64,000 bases of DNA from Streptomyces sp. NBC_00223 (lineage in GTDB: Bacteria > Actinomycetota > Actinomycetes > Streptomycetales > Streptomycetaceae). The first letter of the stretch is position 1. Each line of letters begins with the position of its first letter. Position numbers and translations under genes: made by a program. The DNA lies in assembly GCF_036199905.1 (NCBI RefSeq), contig NZ_CP108109.1, positions 4,649,501-4,713,500 of the forward strand, given 5' to 3'. Below, piece after piece: positions 27,062 to 34,059 of this stretch. A model generated the notes under the pieces. The model saw only the letters and a list, made by a program, of their open reading frames with translations, had not been told where the DNA came from and made no database searches.

Positions 27062-27547
27062 GGGGGACGTCGAGCTGCCCTTCGTCATCCTTTAGTACGC
27101 CCATGAAGCGGAAAATCGTGGAAAGTCGCTGGACTCCGTCGACGACGTCCCATACACCGTCCGCCCTCTGGGCAACGAAGATTGGAGGAACCGGAATCCC
27201 GAGAAACACGCTCTCGATCAAGCGAGATTGTTGCTCCAGAGTCCAACGAAAAATTCGCTGAAACTCCGGGTGTGTCTCAAGGTCTCCGTCCAAGTACATG
27301 GCCGCGACCTCATTGATCGACATGCTATAGCGATCGGTGTGAATCTCGCGAGATCGGTCATCGATCTCTTCCTGCAGGCTGTGCGGCACTTGTACACGCT
27401 CCGAGGGCTGCCAATGAGTGCTGCGAGTGTATCGGCGAGCATGGCCATGTTTCGAGGTCGGGCGCAGTGGGCTGGGATGGTCTTCCCCCGCCAGATCAGG
27501 ATCAGTGGGGGCATGTGCTGCGCCGTGAGACGAAGCATCATGTGGCC

Positions 27548-28825
27548 ATGCGCCCGTTGCCTCGCAGTCTTGACCCACTGTCCGACGAGACGCTGACCGG
27601 CTACATCCTGCGCCTTGCGCACCGGGCTGGGACGTCTCCCGGAGCGGTCGCCGTCCGCACTGGGCTCACCGGCGAACGCAAGGAGAATGTGTTCTTCCGC
27701 GTTCCCATCCGGTTGTTGCACAACTTGGAACCCGAACAGCTCCAGACCTTCGCTCGGACCACTCGGCTTGTCCCTGGGGAGGTTAGCCGACTGCTGACCT
27801 CCTCACTCACCGACAGGTATGGGCCGCTGAACGGGAGGTTCACTCCGCGCAGCAGTGCCGCGAGGATGGTCAACAGCAACTCATGGCTGCTGACACGGGC
27901 GACTCGGTACTGCCCGCAGTGCCTCACCGGGGACGGGAGCGAGATCCAACGGCGCCACGGCGGGGCCTGGCGGCTTTCCTGGCGTCTTCCGCCGGTCTTT
28001 GCCTGCCCTCGGCACCGTCGCCTCCTGCGGACCGACTGCCCGGCCTGCCGTCAGCCCGTCCATGCGGTCGAGATGAACAGCATCATCGCCCGCCCCTGGG
28101 ACGAGGATCTCCACCCGACGCAGTGCCGGACCACGATCGCGCCGCGCACCGTCGGGCGCCTCCAGCCGGCCTGTGGCGCACAGCTCTCGGAACCAGTCGG
28201 GACTGGCCCCAAGACTGCCCCCGATCCGCAGACGCTGGAACATCTCCTCGACCTCCAGCGACGGCTCCTGAAGCTCCTCGACCCCACCGGCCCGGCCGTG
28301 ACCCCGAGCGTAGGCTGGCTGGTCCCCGCCGCCGACTACTTCGCCGATCTGAGGGCCCTGCTCGGCCTCGTATTCCTCTCCTGGCCTGCGGCTCGCTCCT
28401 TCGCCGCGACCCCGGCGCTCGCGAAGGCCCTTGACCGGGAAGCCGAAGAGCGCCTTACTCGAGCAGCAGCCCTTCGTGACCGGCCCGGAAAGAAGCACAG
28501 CTCGCGTCCCTTCACCGACCCACCGCTGGACCCGCTTCTCATGGGCGCGGTGCTCGGAATCGCCGAGCGGCTGCTTGACGCCCCGGACGAGGAACAGGCG
28601 CGGGAGCTCATGCTGCCGCTCATCCACCAGGCCAGTCGCGTCGATCAAGCCCTGTCGATCTATCTTCGGCGCGAGGCGTGGGTCTCGTTCCCACTGCGGA
28701 TCGTCAGCATGAACCGCTCCAAGAGCATGATGGCCATGGGCGACATCATCGCCCGCGGACCGATCCCCAAGGGCGGTGGCAACGGGGCACGCTCGGAGGG
28801 GTATCGGCGACGCGACCCGTGGTGA
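27548..28825 (+). CDS. tniQ: Intact TniQ/TnsD-type protein (second copy)
   Basis: 425 aa from ATG 27548 (MRPLPRSLDPLSDETLTGY). It is closely related along its whole length to the disrupted tniQ at 21294: TniQ domain, RYGPLNGRF, zinc-binding RYCPQCLTGDG, FACPRHRRLLRTDCPACRQ, and the C-terminal VGWLVPAADYFADLRALLGL region. There is no tnsABC directly upstream; instead it is divergent from the DUF262-HEPN pair. It could supply target selection in trans to the nearby TnsC, be a second selector of one element (as Tn7-CRISPR elements have two), or belong to the second element marked by the tnsA remnant. Confidence 0.85.
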   Translation: MRPLPRSLDPLSDETLTGYILRLAHRAGTSPGAVAVRTGLTGERKENVFFRVPIRLLHNLEPEQLQTFARTTRLVPGEVSRLLTSSLTDRYGPLNGRFTPRSSAARMVNSNSWLLTRATRYCPQCLTGDGSEIQRRHGGAWRLSWRLPPVFACPRHRRLLRTDCPACRQPVHAVEMNSIIARPWDEDLHPTQCRTTIAPRTVGRLQPACGAQLSEPVGTGPKTAPDPQTLEHLLDLQRRLLKLLDPTGPAVTPSVGWLVPAADYFADLRALLGLVFLSWPAARSFAATPALAKALDREAEERLTRAAALRDRPGKKHSSRPFTDPPLDPLLMGAVLGIAERLLDAPDEEQARELMLPLIHQASRVDQALSIYLRREAWVSFPLRIVSMNRSKSMMAMGDIIARGPIPKGGGNGARSEGYRRRDPW

Positions 28826-29221
28826 CTGTCCCGTCTCAATGGAAGTGGGCCATCGTGAGGCGGTGACCTGGGGTGGCTCAGGTTGAGCGAGACGGCAGTG
28901 GCTGGCCTGTCTCACTCAACCTGAGCAGCTGTCCGTTGACATCGAACCCAGTAGCTCTGCCGTCGAGCGGAGTCGTGCCGCGTTTGGTGCGCCCAAACCA
29001 CGACACGAGAGAGAACCGACGGCAAGCCCGTCGGCTCTGCGCTTGGCCGGGGGCCGTAGAAGGGGGCCCGGTCGGCGAACCCGATGACCACGCCATCGGT
29101 CGGTCCCGCGGCGGACTGACTGCGGCGTCACGTCCAGCCCCTAGTGAGCTGTTGCACCCTCTTCTCCGAAGTCGTGGCGTGTCCTCAAATCGGCCTTCTC
29201 GGAGAGTGGCTGTCGGGCCGA
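28826..29221. other. 396-bp region after tniQ2, rich in inverted repeats
   Basis: No supported gene. It contains an 18-bp inverted repeat with one mismatch: GCTCAGGTTGAGCGAGAC (28876-28893) and its complement at 28909-28926, with a 15-nt loop. A second bulged hairpin pairs GTCGTG...GTTTGG (28972-28987) with CCAAAC...CACGAC (28993-29004). These may be terminators or the end of a transposon. Confidence 0.5.
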
Positions 29222-30106
29222 TTAGTCGAGGTTTGTCTCCGGGCTTGAGCCGCGCCAGCCGCCGTTGACGTACCACTTGTCGGCCGCCAGGGCCTTGAAC
29301 AGGGCATAGCCCATCGTGTTGGGGTTACCCCGGTAGCGCCAGCCCTCGGCCTTGTGCTCAAGCCAGGGGGCGACGGAGTTAGTGGGCATCATCGTGAGGT
29401 CGTGGTTGGTGGATGCGATGTGGCTACTCACCAGAAGGCTGTACCGGTAGTCCAAGTCGAACACCTTCAGGTGTTTCTGGAGGCGTTCTGTGAGTGTGTC
29501 GCTCCAATCAGGGTGGGGGGAAACGAAGAACTTCATCGACGGCTGCTCATTGCCGCGTGGCCTCCTGAGACGAGCTCGAAGCCAGGAGTGGTGGGAGAAG
29601 TCGTCGAAGTAGGGGTGCAGGGTCTGGTCACCAGCATTGACGGGGACTGTCGCGCGCTTGCCGGTGTTGCAGTCGCGGCAAGCCGGGATGAGGTTAACCG
29701 GTACCACGCTGAGCAGCGGGTACGTGTTCTTGGGTAGGTGGTGATCGAGCGTGGTTACCAGGCCCTCCCCGCACAGGGGACACCGGTTATCCCGTCGACG
29801 GCCTTCTTGGTCGGTCGTACCTTTGAGCGCCTCGTAGATGCGGCGGCCCGGAGCACGGTCCTTGGCCAACCGGTCGGTGTAGACCCCCTCCAGTGCCTTG
29901 CGGTCGCGACGGGTGCCAGGCTTGGCGGCGAGGCCGGTGAGGGTGTGAAGAGCCTGGCCCTGAGCGGCTGCCTCGTACGCACTTGCCGCATCGGCCACCG
30001 CGTCGGTGAACGACTCCAGCCGTTTTCGGCTATTTGGGCGGGCGTTGGCGATGCAGGTGGTGTAGACGTCGCGTGCGTCGAAGGTCGGAGGATCTATGTG
30101 CTGCAT
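29222..30106 (-). CDS. HNH endonuclease, PtuB-like (Septu-type pair)
   Basis: 294 aa. The C-terminal two thirds holds an HNH/zinc module: NRCPLCGEGLVTTLDHHLPK, then VPVNLIPACRDCNTGK (CxxC ... DHHLPK ... CxxCN) and LHPYFDDFSHHSW. This arrangement is characteristic of PtuB-like nucleases paired with an ABC-type ATPase in Septu anti-phage systems. Its start overlaps the ATPase stop by one base (TGATG), so the two are translationally coupled. Expected role: DNA cleavage after phage detection by the ATPase complex. The Septu label rests on domains and pairing; no search could be run. Confidence 0.78.
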   Translation of the reverse strand: MQHIDPPTFDARDVYTTCIANARPNSRKRLESFTDAVADAASAYEAAAQGQALHTLTGLAAKPGTRRDRKALEGVYTDRLAKDRAPGRRIYEALKGTTDQEGRRRDNRCPLCGEGLVTTLDHHLPKNTYPLLSVVPVNLIPACRDCNTGKRATVPVNAGDQTLHPYFDDFSHHSWLRARLRRPRGNEQPSMKFFVSPHPDWSDTLTERLQKHLKVFDLDYRYSLLVSSHIASTNHDLTMMPTNSVAPWLEHKAEGWRYRGNPNTMGYALFKALAADKWYVNGGWRGSSPETNLD

Positions 30107-31641
30107 CAGCCGTGTCCCTCCACGTCGTCGCGCTGGCCGAGCAAGGCGCTGAGCACCAACTGTGCCTCACTGCCAAGCCGTCCACTGAAGTGTTCCAGGA
30201 CAGCGTCGTAGGAGTAGCCGACGTCGACCAGACGTCGTAGTTCGTGCAGAAAGCCGGCTTCGGTGAGTTCCAGACCGAAGACCTCGTGAGTCAGCACGCC
30301 GACGTTCTCGCCGTACGTTTCGATGCGGGGCTGCGCGGCTCCGAGTTGCCCGCCGTAGCGCCAGAGCTTCCAGACGCAGTGGGCAGGAATCTCTTGGAGT
30401 ACAACCGGAGAGTGTGTGGCGACGATGGCCAGCCCGTTGCGCTCGGCGAGCAGATCGGACAGCGCCCGCATGAACGCGGACAGCAGGGGCGGATGGAGGT
30501 GGGTTTCCGGCTCATCGATGATGACGAGGGTCCGCTCACTCACGTGCTCGATGAGCCGGGTCATGGTGAGCAGAACGAGCCGGTGGCCGGCGCTGAGGCG
30601 GCGGAAGAGCTGCCGGGCCTTATTCTCGCGGCTGTTCAGGCTTGCGGTGTTCTCGAAGTTCTCCAGCCATCCCTCCTCCAGGAGTCCGCTCCCGGGATAG
30701 TCGAGGGTGCGCAATGCCCTGATCCATTGTGGGCTGCGCTCGCGCGTCAGACATGCCTTCATGGCCTGCGCGAAGTCCTTCCTGAGCCCGCCAGGGGTCT
30801 TGAACCTGGGGGATCGTGAACCCTGAACACGCAGGCCCACATAGGAAGCGACGAACATTTCGTCGCCCTCGACGAGCGGGAAGTCGTCAAAGGCGCTGAA
30901 CGAGACAGTCACCAGGTTGTTGAAGGATCGGCCCTCGCGGCCGTACTCGATAATCCGCCCGAGCTCATATATCTGCGGCTCGACCGCAGCGACGGCGCGG
31001 GCCAAGTGGGAAAGTACATATGACTTCCCCACGCCGTTCCGTCCGGTCAGGGCGTGCACGTTGCTGGCTGGCCGGGAGCCTGGTTCGACCTTGAATTCGA
31101 ACCGCACGGAATCCATTGCCGGTGGCAGCGGCGGCTCGTAGGCGATATCGAAACTTACCCGGCGCGCTCCGCCGCGTGCGATGCGCCGCAGCTGCCCGCG
31201 CACGGTCGACATCTTGACGAAGCGCAGTAGCGAAGTGCGGGTCACATCTTGGTTCCGCGCGAGGCGGAAGGAGTCCTCGTCATAGGCGATATCCCGGAGC
31301 GCGGTGAGTACTTCCTCCCGGATGGCGCTGGGTATCTCGCTCAGCGTGTAGTAATAGCTTTCATCCTGGCCTACCGAGAAATAGCGCGAGCTGTCCAGGC
31401 GGCTGAAGCGCTCCGGGAGCAGATAGTTGGCGGGAACTTTCTCGCCATCCGTCGCCACGTGGCCAATCTTCACTGTGCCGACCTCGATCCAGCCCTCCCT
31501 GGTCACAACGCGCAACGTGAACATGGTGCGGTATCCGTCGTCGTCCCAGGTGTCGTGGACGAGGAGCGCATCGAAAAGATCCTCCGCCATGGCGCCACCT
31601 TCGGCCAAGCGACGGTCGTCATAAAATACGCCGAATCGCAC
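30106..31641 (-). CDS. AAA/ABC-type ATPase, PtuA-like (Septu-type pair)
   Basis: 511 aa from GTG 31641 (AGGA 5 nt upstream), or about 494 aa from ATG 31590, which also has a ribosome site. The central Walker A is ALTGRNGVGKSYVLSHLARA; an ABC-like segment LSAGHRLVLLTMTRLIEH precedes Walker B RTLVIIDEPETHLHPPLL, followed by an H-loop-like IVATHSPVVLQEIP. This is the SMC/OLD-type ATPase pattern of PtuA and related defence ATPases. An N-terminal extension of about 200 aa of unknown fold precedes the P-loop. It is the first gene of a two-gene operon with the HNH nuclease. Confidence 0.8.
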   Translation of the reverse strand: MRFGVFYDDRRLAEGGAMAEDLFDALLVHDTWDDDGYRTMFTLRVVTREGWIEVGTVKIGHVATDGEKVPANYLLPERFSRLDSSRYFSVGQDESYYYTLSEIPSAIREEVLTALRDIAYDEDSFRLARNQDVTRTSLLRFVKMSTVRGQLRRIARGGARRVSFDIAYEPPLPPAMDSVRFEFKVEPGSRPASNVHALTGRNGVGKSYVLSHLARAVAAVEPQIYELGRIIEYGREGRSFNNLVTVSFSAFDDFPLVEGDEMFVASYVGLRVQGSRSPRFKTPGGLRKDFAQAMKACLTRERSPQWIRALRTLDYPGSGLLEEGWLENFENTASLNSRENKARQLFRRLSAGHRLVLLTMTRLIEHVSERTLVIIDEPETHLHPPLLSAFMRALSDLLAERNGLAIVATHSPVVLQEIPAHCVWKLWRYGGQLGAAQPRIETYGENVGVLTHEVFGLELTEAGFLHELRRLVDVGYSYDAVLEHFSGRLGSEAQLVLSALLGQRDDVEGHG

Positions 31642-31737
31642 GGTTTTCCTGGCCCTCCCCCTGCTTACTGTGCTCCGTCGTGATGTGCGATCTTAGGCGG
31701 CGGCGCGCACGGGTGTGCGGGGGCGGACGTCGCGAAC

Positions 31738-32283
31738 TCAGCGGCCCGGCTGGAGTGCGACGCTGGAGTCTGGAGTAGGGCCGCCGTTGCTTTGCCGCGG
31801 GCCGGTGCGGCTATGTGTTGTCGCTGCGGTGGGGGCGTGCCCGAGGCGTCTGAGGGCTTCGAGCTCGGTTCGTGGGAAGTGTTCGCCCCACCTGCCTCGA
31901 TAGCCGCTCTCGCCGTAAGTCTGCGCGACCTCGTCGAAGCAGCGGATCACGGTGCGGGCGAGCTGGTCCATGCTGAGCTGGCTGGACCAGATCTCGGTTC
32001 CCTTGTTGTCGTGATCGCTGCCGTGACGTAGCTCCAGCACGCGGAGCCAGATGTCCTCGCCTTCGCGGTAGAAGATCCACCGGTAGGCAGTCGGCTCGGC
32101 ATCGAACTGGGCACGAATTTCTGTCTCGCCGGCGACGAGCCGGGCCACCGCGGTCAGGAGCTCTTCGGACGCACTGGTGATGTAGGACGTGGTGAGCTCG
32201 ACTTTTTCCTGGCGATCTTCAAGGGTGCAGTCGACCCACCCGGATCCCGCAAGCGTCCAGGTGATGCGCATGGCGAATGTCAC
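31738..32283 (-). CDS. Conserved hypothetical protein
   Basis: 181 aa from GTG 32283, supported by GAGGAG 5 nt upstream. Soluble, no signal peptide or transmembrane segment. Sequence landmarks are RITWTLAGSGWVDCTLED, a central RWIFYREGEDIWLRVLEL and RCFDEVAQTYGESGYRGRWG, then a low-complexity threonine/proline tail. I do not recognise a characterised family. It lies between the Septu-like pair and the core chromosome and may be the last island gene or the first core gene. Confidence 0.65.
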   Translation of the reverse strand: MTFAMRITWTLAGSGWVDCTLEDRQEKVELTTSYITSASEELLTAVARLVAGETEIRAQFDAEPTAYRWIFYREGEDIWLRVLELRHGSDHDNKGTEIWSSQLSMDQLARTVIRCFDEVAQTYGESGYRGRWGEHFPRTELEALRRLGHAPTAATTHSRTGPRQSNGGPTPDSSVALQPGR

Positions 32284-32312
32284 TGGTGCTCCTCGGAGAG
32301 GAAGGCCCGGAC

Positions 32313-32339
32313 AGTGACAGTTGCCCTGCTCAAGTGACA
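32313..32339 (-). repeat. Two AGTGACA repeats: weak candidate for a Tn7-like right end
   Basis: AGTGACA at 32313-32319 and 32333-32339, the opposite orientation to the TTGTCAC repeats at 16730-16843, just before the conserved XRE gene. Position and orientation fit the far end of a Tn7-like element, but only two short repeats are present and no matching target duplication was found. Confidence 0.25.
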
Positions 32340-32436
32340 ACCAGCGCGCTCAGCCACACGCGCCCAGTCGTATGCGAGGGGCACAGTTGCAAGCGAGGTG
32401 CTTGCAAAAGTTAGCGGCGGGGAGCATGGTGGAGGC

Positions 32437-32940
32437 ATGGGTGCTCTCAAGGTGGGCAACGTCGGTGAGTTTCTGCGGGAGCAGCGGCGCAGCGCGCAGT
32501 TGAGCCTGCGGCAGCTGGCCGACGCCGCGGGGGTGTCGAACCCGTACCTCAGCCAGATCGAGCGCGGGCTGCGCAAGCCCAGCGCGGACATTCTGCAGCA
32601 GCTCGCGAAGGCGCTGCGGATCTCCGCCGAGACGCTCTACGTGCAGGCGGGGATGCTCGACGCCCGGGAGCGGGACGAGCTGGAAGTGCCGGCCGCGATC
32701 CTCACCGACCCGTCGATCAACGAGCGCCAGAAGCAGGTGCTCATCCAGATCTACGAGTCCTTCCGCAAGGAGAACGCCGCCGCGGTCGCGGCCTCCGCAC
32801 CCCCCGCCGACGCCACCGACACCGCGCAAGCCGCACAAGCCGAACAGGCACCACCGGCCCGACAAGCAGACGCACACGACACGCAGGAGACGGGCACCCC
32901 CCAGGCGCCCGTCCCCGCCCGGGAGGAAACCGAGCAATGA
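32437..32940 (+). CDS. XRE-family HTH regulator
   Basis: 167 aa. The N-terminal helix-turn-helix is VGEFLREQRRSAQLSLRQLA then AAGVSNPYLSQIERGLRKPS. A conserved middle (LTDPSINERQKQVLIQIYES) and a long alanine/glutamine-rich disordered tail follow. The start at 32437 (MGALKVGN) is preferred. The stop overlaps the next gene by 4 nt (ATGA), so it is coupled to the helical protein at 32937. This marks the return to conserved Streptomyces chromosomal order. Confidence 0.88.
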   Translation: MGALKVGNVGEFLREQRRSAQLSLRQLADAAGVSNPYLSQIERGLRKPSADILQQLAKALRISAETLYVQAGMLDARERDELEVPAAILTDPSINERQKQVLIQIYESFRKENAAAVAASAPPADATDTAQAAQAEQAPPARQADAHDTQETGTPQAPVPAREETEQ

Positions 32941-33563
32941 CGATCACCGATGACATCGTGAAGAGCCTCCGCAACCCGACCCCGCTCTACGCGGTCGCCG
33001 GCACCGCGGACCTCGCCGCCGAGAAGCTGCGCGAGGTGCCGGGGCTGATCGAGAAGATCCGCGAGCGGGCGCCGGAGCGCTTCGAGCAGATCCGCGAGCG
33101 CGCGCCGGAGCGGATCGAGAAGCTGCGGGCCACCGACCCCAGGGCCGTGCAGGAGCGGGTCACGGCGCAGGCGAAGGACGCGCAGGCCAAGCTCAACGAG
33201 CGGATCGGCGAGTTGGACCTCAAGAAGCTGGGCGAGTCCGTGCAGGGCCTGGCCCTCCAGGGCGTCGGCCGCGCCGCCGAGTACGCCGTCAAGGCCCGCG
33301 AGACGTACGACGACCTGGCCGTACGCGGCAAGGGCGCCGTCGCCACCTGGCGCGGGGACAGCACCGACCACGTCATGGAGATCCCCTCCGTGGTGGAGGT
33401 GAAGACCGAGAAGTCCGAGAAGGCCGACGCGGCCGAGGACTCCCGGGCCGAGGACTCCCGGGCCGACGACTCCCGCGCCGACGACTCCTGGGCCGAGGAC
33501 GAGTCCGCGGCCCCGAAGAAGTCCGGCGCGCGCCGGAGCACGCCGAAGAAGTCCGCCGAGTGA
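32937..33563 (+). CDS. Heparin-binding-hemagglutinin-like helical protein
   Basis: 208 aa. A long charged amphipathic helix region with near-repeats (IEKIRERAPERFEQIRERAP, ERIEKLRATDPRAVQERV) is followed by an acidic repeat block (AEDSRAEDSRADDSRADDSW) and a lysine/serine tail (PKKSGARRSTPKK). This layout resembles HbhA-like proteins of actinobacteria, which associate with the envelope; there is no signal peptide. The cellular role in Streptomyces is not established. Confidence 0.75.
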   Translation: MTITDDIVKSLRNPTPLYAVAGTADLAAEKLREVPGLIEKIRERAPERFEQIRERAPERIEKLRATDPRAVQERVTAQAKDAQAKLNERIGELDLKKLGESVQGLALQGVGRAAEYAVKARETYDDLAVRGKGAVATWRGDSTDHVMEIPSVVEVKTEKSEKADAAEDSRAEDSRADDSRADDSWAEDESAAPKKSGARRSTPKKSAE

Positions 33564-33593
33564 CGTCTGTTGTACGCGCATGGCGAACAGGCC

Positions 33594-33633
33594 GAACGGG
33601 CCGGGCACGCATCGCGTGCCCGGCCCGTTCTTT
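33594..33633 (+). terminator. Strong rho-independent terminator
   Basis: A perfect 17-bp stem, GAACGGGCCGGGCACGC (33594-33610) with its complement 33614-33630, ATC loop, then TTT. It ends the XRE/helical-protein operon and argues against an ATG at 33580 as the start of the next gene. Confidence 0.9.
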
Positions 33634-33675
33634 GGACAGGAACGGTACGGTGGCAGTCGGCAAACAGCGAACAGG

Positions 33676-34035
33676 GTGGTGGACGGCGTGCTGATCTTGG
33701 GCTTCTTCGGGGTGATCGCCCTCCTCTCCTGGGCGCTTTTCCTCTTCGCGCTCTTCGCGTTCATCGACGCGGCGATCCACCGCGAGGACGCGTACCGGGC
33801 GGCGGACAAGAACACCAAGGCGTTCTGGCTGATCATCCTCGGCATCGCGGCCGCGGTGATGAAGCTGTTCTCGGTGATGTCGTTCCTGCCCGTGATCGGG
33901 CTCATCGCGGTGATCGTGTACATGGTCGACGTACGGCCCGCGCTGCGTGAGGTGGCCGGCCGCGGCCCTCGTGGCCCCCGGCGCCGTAACGGCGGCAGCA
34001 GCAGCGACGGCCCCTACGGCCCGTACAACGGCTGA
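33676..34035 (+). CDS. DUF2516-family membrane protein
   Basis: About 119 aa from a GTG at 33676, chosen because an earlier in-frame ATG (33580) would read through the terminator stem. Hydrophobic segments: LILGFFGVIALLSWALFLFA, then AFWLIILGIAAAVMKLF and MSFLPVIGLIAVIVYMVDVR. A glycine/serine/proline-rich tail follows. DUF2516 proteins are small actinobacterial membrane proteins of unknown function, commonly found beside this XRE/helical-protein pair. Confidence 0.8.
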   Translation: MVDGVLILGFFGVIALLSWALFLFALFAFIDAAIHREDAYRAADKNTKAFWLIILGIAAAVMKLFSVMSFLPVIGLIAVIVYMVDVRPALREVAGRGPRGPRRRNGGSSSDGPYGPYNG

Positions 34036-34059
34036 GCGCGCCGGCAGCCGGACCCGCGC

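Larger units (their letters stand above)
25657..27071. repeat. 10-bp target duplication of ISAs1 type B copy 2
   Basis: GGGGGACGTC at 25657-25666 and 27062-27071 flanks the element exactly. It shows insertion into a previously intact DUF262 gene. Confidence 0.93.
24836..27395 (-). pseudogene. DUF262 protein interrupted by ISAs1 type B copy 2
   Basis: The N-terminal piece (27395 to 27062) reads MSINEVAAMYLDGDL, HPEFQRIFRWTLEQQSRLIE and WDVVDGVQRLSTIFRF (DGxQR motif of DUF262). The C-terminal piece (25666 to 24836) continues LPLTSGEYLTSLSGVVWD and FDLFQRLNSGTRLSEQEARN. Removing the 1395-bp IS plus one 10-bp duplication joins ...EGQLDVP and LPLTSG... in frame, giving a protein of about 385 aa. 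Start probably GTG at 27395 or 27389. It is upstream of, and once co-transcribed with, the HEPN gene. The gene is divergent from the intact tniQ at 27548. Confidence 0.88.

Noticed and set aside
27467..27547. ATG at 27467 as the start of the second tniQ
   Set aside because: The TniQ N-terminal motif MRPLPRSLDPL begins at 27548 and matches the start of the other tniQ.
33580..33675. ATG at 33580 as start of the DUF2516 gene
   Set aside because: It would translate through a perfect 17-bp terminator stem; the conserved protein begins near the GTG at 33676.
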